Part shown: piece after piece, positions 1 through 4,427 of the stretch
Numbering within the stretch: position 1 is the first letter of the stretch
Layout: every line of letters starts with the position of its first letter
DNA from: Deltaproteobacteria bacterium
GTDB taxonomy: Bacteria; Desulfobacterota; GWC2-55-46
Assembly: GCA_021825035.1 (NCBI GenBank)
Contig: JAKAIQ010000153.1
Location: 1-5,482, forward strand
DNA length: 5,482 nt
Direction: 5' to 3'
Notes under the pieces: generated by a model
Databases searched by the model: none
Told to the model about the DNA's origin: nothing
Seen by the model: the letters and a program-made list of their open reading frames with translations, nothing else
Program-made: the position numbers and the translations under genes

Positions 1-290
1 TAGAGCTTCCTGTCGGTAGGTATGGCGCAGCCCACGGAAGCCGCCAGCAGCCTTCTCGGCTCGTTGCTGGTGAGCTTGCTCATCACGCAGAACACTATCT
101 GCCCCGGCGAGAGCCTTTTTATGCCGACCGACCTCGAAAGTATCTTGCACCCCGGGGGGAATATGCTCGAAACCTGCACCAGGTTGAACTTCTCGATCCC
201 GGCGTCCCTCAAAGCCAGCTCGAACGAGGTAAGCTCCTCTTTGTGCACGCCAACGCCTTTTGTGAAAAACACTCTCTTCGGAACAAACAT
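1..290 (-). CDS. pdaD: Pyruvoyl-dependent arginine decarboxylase, N-terminal part (cut by window edge)
   Basis: The enzyme decarboxylates arginine to agmatine using a pyruvoyl group made by self-cleavage of the proenzyme rather than pyridoxal phosphate. The visible 96 residues run from MFVPKRVFFTKG to PTDRKL. The diagnostic stretch is VSSIFPPGCK at residues 40-49: family members cleave between the two serines, here Ser41 and Ser42, to give a small beta chain and an alpha chain with an N-terminal pyruvoyl group. The opening residues FFTKGVGVHKEELTSFELALRDAGI also match bacterial and archaeal members I remember. The ATG at 290 is preceded by GGGGGGT at 299-305 with an 8-nt gap, the same arrangement as speB. 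Full length in the family is about 160-195 residues, so roughly half lies off the left edge, including the later catalytic glutamate. It lies downstream of speB on the same strand, which supplies the next reaction of the pathway. Family assignment is confident; activity cannot be judged from the fragment. Confidence 0.9.
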   Translation of the reverse strand, partial: MFVPKRVFFTKGVGVHKEELTSFELALRDAGIEKFNLVQVSSIFPPGCKILSRSVGIKRLSPGQIVFCVMSKLTSNEPRRLLAASVGCAIPTDRKL

Positions 291-432
291 TTTTCTTTAC
301 CCCCCGGATTGACGCTTATTGACGCGCGGCCCTGCGGACGAGGCTCCGCGCGCTCGCTGACGCCGCCTTGCGCCGGCGCGGCCATGAGGCCCGGCGTTTG
401 AAAGGACGCCCGGCCACAACATATTACAGCAA
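291..432 (-). promoter_or_regulatory. Structured spacer between speB and pdaD
   Basis: This 142-nt gap is long for a tight operon and rich in inverted repeats. The arms 388-397 and 406-415 pair over 10 positions with one central C-C mismatch and an 8-nt loop. The arms 323-329 and 346-352 pair over 7 bp around a small inner CCT/AGG stem. GCGCCGGCGC at 370-379 is a perfect palindrome. None is followed by a U-run on the minus strand, so none is a normal intrinsic terminator. The 8-mer ATTGACGC is repeated at 308-315 and 318-325. I found no convincing promoter for pdaD here, so read-through from speB is the simplest reading; the structures may stabilise or attenuate the message (inference). Confidence 0.45.
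308..325. repeat. 8-bp direct repeat ATTGACGC, 10-bp period, just upstream of the pdaD ribosome binding site
   Basis: ATTGACGC occurs at 308-315 and again, identical, at 318-325, separated by 2 bases. The 10-bp spacing places both copies on the same DNA face. On the minus strand it reads GCGTCAAT twice and ends only 2 nt before the pdaD Shine-Dalgarno sequence. It could be a protein site or a chance duplication. Confidence 0.5.
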
Positions 433-1341
433 TTAACCCCTCTTTGAAAAGGATTTATTTAGGCTCATGTAGCCTATCATCTTGTAAACGAGTTTGGAAG
501 CGAGGAAATCCGGGGCGACGTTGCCCGGAAGCGGGCAAAGCTCCACCACGTCAAAGCCCACGACCCTCTTCGAGCGCATGGCGGCACGGAGGATGCCGAG
601 CACGTCGTACCAGCCGAGCCCTCCCGGCTCCGGCGTGCCAGTGGCCGGCATTATCGACGGATCGAAAACATCGAGGTCTACCGTGACGCAGACCTCATCC
701 GTGAGGCCGCCCGCGATCCTGCCCCATGGGACGCCCTTCAAGACCTCCGGCGCGTAGTAGGTCTTTATCCGCGGGGCCGGCTTCTTCCCGCGCCTGCCGG
801 CGGCCTTGAGAAATTCGGCCTCTTCGATGGACAGGCTCCTTACGCCGAGCTGCACTATCGGGCAGAGCTCGGATATCCTTCTCGCCACGCAGGCGTGGTT
901 GAAGGGGCTGTCCTGATACGTGTCCCTCATGTCGGCGTGCGCGTCGAGATGAAGGACCGAGAGGCCGGGATATTTGTCGAGAAGGGCCTGCACCAGTCCG
1001 AGGGTCACGCTGTGCTCGCCGCCGAGGAGCACCGGGATCCTGCCGGAGACGACTATGGAGGCGGCTGCGGCCCTGACCCGCTTTATCATCTCCTCAGGCC
1101 CGAGCGCAGTCGGCTCGAGGAACGGAAGCGTCTCAACACCGGCGTCGATAGGCTCGCACCCAAGCTCCTCGTCGTAGAGCTCCATGTGCGTGGAGGCCTC
1201 GATTATCGCCCTGGGGCCGTTCCTCATGCCGCTCGCGTAGGAGGCGGTAAGGTCGTAGGGGACCGGCAGTATCGAGTACGTCGCGGGCCTTCTTTCGAGG
1301 ACTTCCCCTGGAAGCCCCCCGAAGTTGAGTATGCCCTCCAC
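433..1341 (-). CDS. speB: Agmatinase (ureohydrolase / arginase superfamily)
   Basis: The enzyme hydrolyses agmatine to putrescine and urea in the cytoplasm with a binuclear Mn centre. The 302 residues are full length for the family. All metal-binding motifs are visible: GGEH at 107-110 (His110), DAHAD at 133-137 (Asp133, His135, Asp137) and DLDVFDPS at 222-229 (Asp222, Asp224). The substrate-pocket segments FNHAC (147-151), GTPEPGG (235-241) and FDVVEL.P (263-270) are also present. Arginase, guanidinobutyrase and other ureohydrolases share this fold, but the neighbouring pyruvoyl arginine decarboxylase, which makes agmatine, favours agmatinase. The start is GTG at 1341, chosen because AGGGGGT at 1350-1356 lies 8 nt upstream and the N-terminus matches the family; no better ATG is near. 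A TATAAT box at 1369-1374 would give a leader of about 20 nt. The stop is TAA. No frameshift or missing residue was seen. Confidence 0.94.
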   Translation of the reverse strand: MEGILNFGGLPGEVLERRPATYSILPVPYDLTASYASGMRNGPRAIIEASTHMELYDEELGCEPIDAGVETLPFLEPTALGPEEMIKRVRAAAASIVVSGRIPVLLGGEHSVTLGLVQALLDKYPGLSVLHLDAHADMRDTYQDSPFNHACVARRISELCPIVQLGVRSLSIEEAEFLKAAGRRGKKPAPRIKTYYAPEVLKGVPWGRIAGGLTDEVCVTVDLDVFDPSIMPATGTPEPGGLGWYDVLGILRAAMRSKRVVGFDVVELCPLPGNVAPDFLASKLVYKMIGYMSLNKSFSKRG

Positions 1342-1368
1342 TAAAGATTACCCCCTGAAGCGGATTGG

Positions 1369-1397
1369 ATTATATGAATGGGATCCCGCCTTGCCTT
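1369..1397 (-). promoter_or_regulatory. Probable speB promoter with a perfect -10 and poor -35
   Basis: On the minus strand TATAAT lies at 1369-1374, which predicts transcription starting near 1362 and a leader of about 20 nt containing the AGGGGGT ribosome site. At 17-nt spacing the -35 hexamer is AAGGCA (1392-1397), matching only three of six consensus bases. It falls inside the left arm of the inverted repeat 1385-1428. A weak -35 buried in a long palindrome suggests control by a DNA-binding protein, but that is inference. Confidence 0.5.
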
Positions 1398-1428
1398 GCC
1401 CCGCCATTTAAGGGCAAGGCAAGGCGGG
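1385..1428. repeat. Perfect 17-bp inverted repeat upstream of speB
   Basis: The arms 1385-1401 and 1412-1428 are exact reverse complements over 17 bp, with a 10-nt loop (1402-1411). Each arm carries a CCTTG/CAAGG tandem duplication. The stem is GC-rich, but neither strand has a T-run after it, so it is not a standard intrinsic terminator. It lies between the end of the transglycosylase gene and the speB -10 box and covers the speB -35 region. It may be an operator, a 3'-end stabiliser for the upstream message, or a REP-like mobile palindrome. Confidence 0.7.
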
Positions 1429-1453
1429 CAATTACAAATGATCTTTCCGTACC

Positions 1454-1491
1454 ATTAAGATTCTCCGTCATTTATGGCGGAGAATCTTAAT
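1454..1491. repeat. Near-perfect 18-bp palindromic hairpin (possible terminator read on the + strand)
   Basis: The arms 1454-1471 and 1474-1491 pair over 18 positions with a single T-G (wobble) exception and only a 2-base centre; as RNA a few central bases would open. The outer part is AT-rich (ATTAAGATT). On the plus strand it is followed by a T-rich stretch (1491-1500), as in an intrinsic terminator for rightward transcription, yet no rightward gene ends here. On the minus strand the stretch before it is A-rich, and the stretch after it has no T-run. It lies 86 bases past the transglycosylase stop. It may protect that gene's mRNA end, stop antisense transcription, or be a small palindromic insertion. 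Confidence 0.6.
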
Positions 1492-1576
1492 TCTTATTTT
1501 CCTGCGAAAAGTAATTTCGGGTCTGAAGCCGCGGCTTGCCTGCCCTGAGCGCCATGCTCTTTCGCGCCGATCGCCG

Positions 1577-2191
1577 CTAATAATAATCGGCCCTTCCCTT
1601 GATATCCCTGTAGTTGTCGAGTACCCTGTTGACGAACCCTTTCTGCTCGGCTTCTTCGCCGAGCCTGAGCCGCGAGTCGGTTGTCCCCGGCCCGGCGTTA
1701 TAGGCCGTAAGCGCGAGGCCGGTATCCTCATAACGGTCTTTCAGCTCCGAAAGGTAGCGGATGCCTATCTTCACGTTAAGGTAAGGGTCGAGGAGCGTGG
1801 CGTCGCCGTGCCATCCGAGATTGAGCTCCGCGGCAAGCTCCCTGCCCGTTGACGGAAGTATCTGCATGAGGCCGAGCGCGCCTTTGAGCGACCTCGACCA
1901 GTTGAAGAATCCGCTTTCGGTCTTTATGAGCGCGAGGACGAAGACCGGGTCGATCCTGTTCTCCGCGCATTCGACGAGTATGACCTGCGCGAGCTTCAAC
2001 TGCGCAAGCGGCTTGAGGCCCGTCCTGCTGTCCTTCAAGACGTCGGCCACGTAGCTCTCGCCCGGCGGGACCGCCGCAACGCCGTCCCAAAGCTCGGCCC
2101 CGAAAGGCGCGCTCAGGCAGACGTCGATGACGGCGGCAAGGCCGAGTATCAGGACGGCCCTTCTCAATCTTGTCTTTTTCGAACAACCCAA
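1577..2191 (-). CDS. Small exported lytic murein transglycosylase (SLT domain)
   Basis: The protein is expected to cleave the MurNAc-GlcNAc bond of peptidoglycan non-hydrolytically, in the periplasm. With the TTG start used here it has 204 residues. Residues 1-28 form a signal peptide: a basic stretch (KKTRLRR), a hydrophobic core and a possible cleavage after LSA; there is no lipobox. The SLT domain fills the rest: the ESGF motif with catalytic Glu92, GALGLMQ at 104-110, LDPYLNVKIGIRYL around 134-147 and the canonical ALTAYNAGPG ending at 169. It is short, with only the catalytic domain and no LysM or SPOR domain. Start choice: AGGAG (2198-2202) directly abuts an ATG at 2197, too close to use, but sits 6 nt before a TTG at 2191. 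Starting at 2197 adds only two residues. A strong promoter at 2372-2400 and a structured leader lie upstream, so it is probably transcribed independently of recJ. The stop is TAG. Confidence 0.88.
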   Translation of the reverse strand: MGCSKKTRLRRAVLILGLAAVIDVCLSAPFGAELWDGVAAVPPGESYVADVLKDSRTGLKPLAQLKLAQVILVECAENRIDPVFVLALIKTESGFFNWSRSLKGALGLMQILPSTGRELAAELNLGWHGDATLLDPYLNVKIGIRYLSELKDRYEDTGLALTAYNAGPGTTDSRLRLGEEAEQKGFVNRVLDNYRDIKGRADYY

Positions 2192-2366
2192 AGTCATCTC
2201 CTGCGCGAAATGCGCGCGTTTCAAAGCTCCACGCCGCAAGCGTGGAATATTTCGGGCGCAAGGCTTTATCCCGGCCGGCTCACGAGGCGGCCCATGCGGC
2301 GTCAAGCCGCCCTGAACCGGCCCCTGGCGCGAACGCTCGGGTTTGCCCTTCAAGCGTTATCAGAAC
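2192..2366 (-). promoter_or_regulatory. Long structured 5' leader of the transglycosylase gene
   Basis: From the predicted transcription start (about 2366) to the start codon there are some 170 nt, nearly all in inverted repeats. In transcript order they are: arms 2353-2358/2332-2337 (6 bp) capped by a GGG-CAAA-CCC mini-stem (2339-2348); arms 2317-2322/2273-2278 (6 bp GGCCGG/CCGGCC) enclosing arms 2306-2311/2286-2291 (6 bp); arms 2240-2246/2228-2234 (7 bp, 5-nt loop); and arms 2213-2217/2203-2207 (5 bp) immediately beside the AGGAG ribosome site at 2198-2202. No U-run follows any stem, so control, if any, would more likely act on translation than termination. From memory it lacks conserved segments of c-di-GMP-I, c-di-AMP (ydaO), cobalamin, TPP and ZTP riboswitches. 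In GC-rich DNA short stems are common, so function is unproven. Confidence 0.45.
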
Positions 2367-2371
2367 ATTCA

Positions 2372-2400
2372 ACTATATTTTATTTTGGGGCGCATGTCAA
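2372..2400 (-). promoter_or_regulatory. Strong sigma70-type promoter for the transglycosylase gene
   Basis: On the minus strand TTGACA (2395-2400, six of six consensus) is followed by exactly 17 nt and then TATAGT (2372-2377, five of six). The spacer is AT-rich next to the -10 box. Initiation is predicted near 2366. It lies in the gap after recJ and points toward the transglycosylase. This is the best promoter match noticed in the window. Confidence 0.8.
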
Positions 2401-2484
2401 GAAATTTACGCCGAAGAATTTTTTTACCGAGGAAAGAAAATGGGCAGGGAGAAGCGTGGGGGCCTCGCCTGGCGCGTCCGGCCG

Positions 2485-4188
2485 CTACGCGCCGGCCTCG
2501 ACCTCTTTTATCCTGAGCCTGAGTCCGGCGTTCCCCTGCCACTCGTCGAGAAAGGGCGAGAACGCGATGCGGAACCGCTTCCCCCCGATGGGGTGGAGCC
2601 CGGCGAGATTGAACCCTATGGCGCCGCGGGCGCACCCGTTCTGGGCGACCGTGAACCTGAGGTGCTTGCCGCCGGCTATGGAAGCGCCGGTTATGGCCGC
2701 GTCCCTGACGCACAGGAGCGGCTCGCGGTTGGAGGAGCCGAATGGGGCAAGGCCCTCCATCTCCATCATGAAGGGGCGGTCGATGCCGTCGAGCGGGACC
2801 TCGGCGTCGCAGACCACCTCCGGCACGAGGTCTTCATCGGTGAGCGCGGCGTTGAGGTGATCGATGAACGCGTCCCTGAACCTCTCGATATTCTCTCTCG
2901 CCACCGTAAGCCCCGCCGCGCCCCTGTGGCCTCCGTATCTTTCGAGGAGGGCCGAGCAGGACCTCAGCCCTTCGAGGATGTCGAACGATTTTATGCCCCT
3001 GGCCGAGCCTCTTCCAGACCCGCCGTCAACGGCTATCATGACGACCGGACGCGAAAGCCGCTCGACGAGGCGGGACGCGACAATACCGATGACCCCCGGA
3101 TGCCATTTTTCCGAAAAAAGGACGACCCCCCTGTCCGGCGTCTTGCCTTCCATCATCGAAAGCGCCTCTTCGAGAATGCCCGACTCGATCCTCTGGCGCG
3201 AGGCGTTCTCCCTGTTCAGGGCCTCGGCGAGGCGGCGCGCCTCGCCGGCGTCGCCGGATACGAGGAGGTTGAATGCGGCCGAGGCGCGGGCGAGCCTGCC
3301 CGCCGCGTTTATCCTCGGCGCGAGCTGGAAGGCGACGGCTCCGGACGACACCCGCCCCGGCCTTAGCCCGGCGGCCTCCGCGAGCGCCTTGAGACCGGGG
3401 CGGCCGCCGCGCTCGATCTCCTTCAATCCGTGGGCCACGAGGATCCTGTTCTCGTCCACGAGGGGCACCATGTCGGCGATAGTGCCGACGCTCACCAGGT
3501 CGAGGTATCTTCTGAGGTTAGGCTCCGTCCCCCTGAACCAGCCGAGGCGGCGCAGGCGCGAGCGAAGGGCCATCATCAGGTTGAAGGCCACGCCCACGCC
3601 CGCGAGCCCCTTGAACGGGAAGGCGCACCCCTTCTGCCTTGGATTGAGAAGTGCGAAGGCCGCGGGCGCGTCCTCCGGAAGCTCGTGGTGGTCGGTGACG
3701 ATGACGTCGACGCCGAGGGAGCTTGCGTGGCGCACCTCGTCGCGGTTCGAGGAGCCGCAGTCAACGGTTATCACAAGCCTTACGCCCTCGCCGCACAGCC
3801 TGTCGATGGCCCCGGCGTTAAGGCCGTAGCCCTCGGTGAGCCTGTCGGGTATGTGGCATGCCGCGTCCACGCCGAGTTCGCGAAAAAAGAGGTGGAGCAT
3901 GGCAGCCGACGTAGTGCCGTCCACGTCGTAATCGCCGTACACCGCTATCTTCTCCCTTTTGGCTATAGCCGATACGATGCGCTCGACAGCCCTGTCCATG
4001 TCTTTGAGGAGGAACGGGTCGTGCAGATGATTGATGTCGGGTTTAAGAAAGGACGAAGCCCTGTCCGGCTCCGCGAGGCCCCTGTTTATGAGGAGCTGCG
4101 CCGTAAGCGGCCTTATGCCGAGCCTGGCGCAGAGCGCGCTCTGCGCGCCGGGGTCGGGGGGCAGCACTTTCCAGCGTTTTTTTGTCAT
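2485..4188 (-). CDS. recJ: Single-stranded-DNA-specific 5'-3' exonuclease RecJ
   Basis: RecJ degrades single-stranded DNA 5' to 3' in RecF-pathway recombination, mismatch repair and base excision repair, using two metal ions. From the ATG at 4188 the protein has 567 residues, normal for bacterial RecJ. DHH domain motifs are YGDYDVDG (84-91), the DCG segment (143-145), TDHHE (165-169) and INAAGR (293-298). The DHHA1 domain shows HPGVIGIVASRL, then GRGSARG (near 392-398) and GGHRGAAG (419-426). The C-terminal part (460 onward) matches the OB-fold region. All recognisable metal-binding Asp and His residues are present. Start: MTKKRWKVLPPDP matches the usual RecJ N-terminus, although CTTCCCCTT before it is no ribosome site. 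In-frame GTG (4266) and ATG (4254) exist upstream but also lack one and would add Pro/Gly/Ala-rich residues unlike the family. Small variations are DCGSSN and FGSSNREP, where many relatives have Gly/Asn-Pro. The stop is TAG. No intrinsic terminator was seen after it. Confidence 0.95.
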   Translation of the reverse strand: MTKKRWKVLPPDPGAQSALCARLGIRPLTAQLLINRGLAEPDRASSFLKPDINHLHDPFLLKDMDRAVERIVSAIAKREKIAVYGDYDVDGTTSAAMLHLFFRELGVDAACHIPDRLTEGYGLNAGAIDRLCGEGVRLVITVDCGSSNRDEVRHASSLGVDVIVTDHHELPEDAPAAFALLNPRQKGCAFPFKGLAGVGVAFNLMMALRSRLRRLGWFRGTEPNLRRYLDLVSVGTIADMVPLVDENRILVAHGLKEIERGGRPGLKALAEAAGLRPGRVSSGAVAFQLAPRINAAGRLARASAAFNLLVSGDAGEARRLAEALNRENASRQRIESGILEEALSMMEGKTPDRGVVLFSEKWHPGVIGIVASRLVERLSRPVVMIAVDGGSGRGSARGIKSFDILEGLRSCSALLERYGGHRGAAGLTVARENIERFRDAFIDHLNAALTDEDLVPEVVCDAEVPLDGIDRPFMMEMEGLAPFGSSNREPLLCVRDAAITGASIAGGKHLRFTVAQNGCARGAIGFNLAGLHPIGGKRFRIAFSPFLDEWQGNAGLRLRIKEVEAGA

Positions 4189-4299
4189 AAGGGGAAGCGG
4201 CCCGGCTGTGCGCGCCGGGCAAACGCCCGGCAAACCGCATGCCTTCCGTCCCATCGCTTGCGGCACGGGAAAAGTGACGGAGCGGGCCTGTGCAGAGAT
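4189..4299 (-). promoter_or_regulatory. recJ leader with GC-rich hairpin and no clear ribosome site
   Basis: Between the predicted transcription start (near 4293) and the recJ ATG lie about 105 nt. The arms 4214-4220 and 4225-4231 (GCCGGGC/GCCCGGC) form a perfect 7-bp stem with a 4-nt loop, some 25 nt before the ATG. No purine-rich Shine-Dalgarno sequence precedes any candidate start codon (4188, 4254, 4266). Translation may therefore be weak, or may begin at a start I have not chosen. Confidence 0.35.
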
Positions 4300-4328
4300 A
4301 TTTTACCGATACGGAAAAGACAAGGCAA
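4300..4328 (-). promoter_or_regulatory. Probable recJ promoter
   Basis: On the minus strand TTGCCT (4323-4328, four of six consensus) is followed by 17 nt and TAAAAT (4300-4305, five of six). It lies in the AT-richer part of the gap between the arsenite permease and recJ and points at recJ. The -35 lies inside CAAGGCAAGGC (4321-4331), an 11-mer also found in both arms of the palindrome upstream of speB. Confidence 0.55.
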
Positions 4329-4427
4329 GGCCGATTTTCATCTTTCGGGGAACCTTGCCATGAATGACGGTCACGGCCAGAACCTCTCCGACGCCAGCGC
4401 CCTTGCGGAGATTTAATCCTGAAATGC
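4329..4427. other. Gap downstream of the arsenite permease
   Basis: No gene is seen here. After the permease stop the minus strand carries TCTCCG/CGGAGA arms (4410-4415 and 4389-4394 approximately) with a long loop and no T-run, so I do not call a terminator. Short reading frames crossing this stretch lack a start signal and any recognisable protein sequence. Confidence 0.4.

Noticed and set aside
416..450. TAATAT-like -10 box just after the speB stop as a pdaD promoter
   Set aside because: No acceptable -35 at 16-18 nt spacing, and it is more than 120 nt from pdaD across structured sequence.
1385..1428. Intrinsic terminator for the transglycosylase gene
   Set aside because: The stem is strong, but no U-run follows it on the minus strand; recorded as an inverted repeat instead.
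2198..2353. N-terminal extension of the transglycosylase to a TTG at 2353
   Set aside because: It would put a basic, Pro-rich stretch before the signal peptide, has no ribosome site only about 12 nt after the predicted transcription start, and coincides with the hairpin-rich leader.
2332..2366. c-di-GMP-I riboswitch suggested by GGGCAAACC in the transglycosylase leader
   Set aside because: The bases form a GGG-CAAA-CCC mini-hairpin, and the required GACGCAAAGCC-type segment and receptor stem are absent.
2170..3829. Long plus-strand open frames opposite recJ and the transglycosylase leader (398 and 321 codons)
   Set aside because: They mirror recJ on the other strand in GC-rich DNA, have Arg/Pro/Ala-rich translations with no recognisable domain, and recJ itself carries every family motif.
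4189..4266. RecJ start at GTG 4266
   Set aside because: The added 26 residues are unlike RecJ N-termini and contain the leader hairpin; MTKKRWKVLPPDP at 4188 matches the family start. Kept open as a finding because no ribosome site supports either.
3430..4416. Plus-strand open frame of 328 codons over the 5' half of recJ and its leader
   Set aside because: Antisense shadow of recJ; its translation resembles no family, and it crosses the recJ promoter region.
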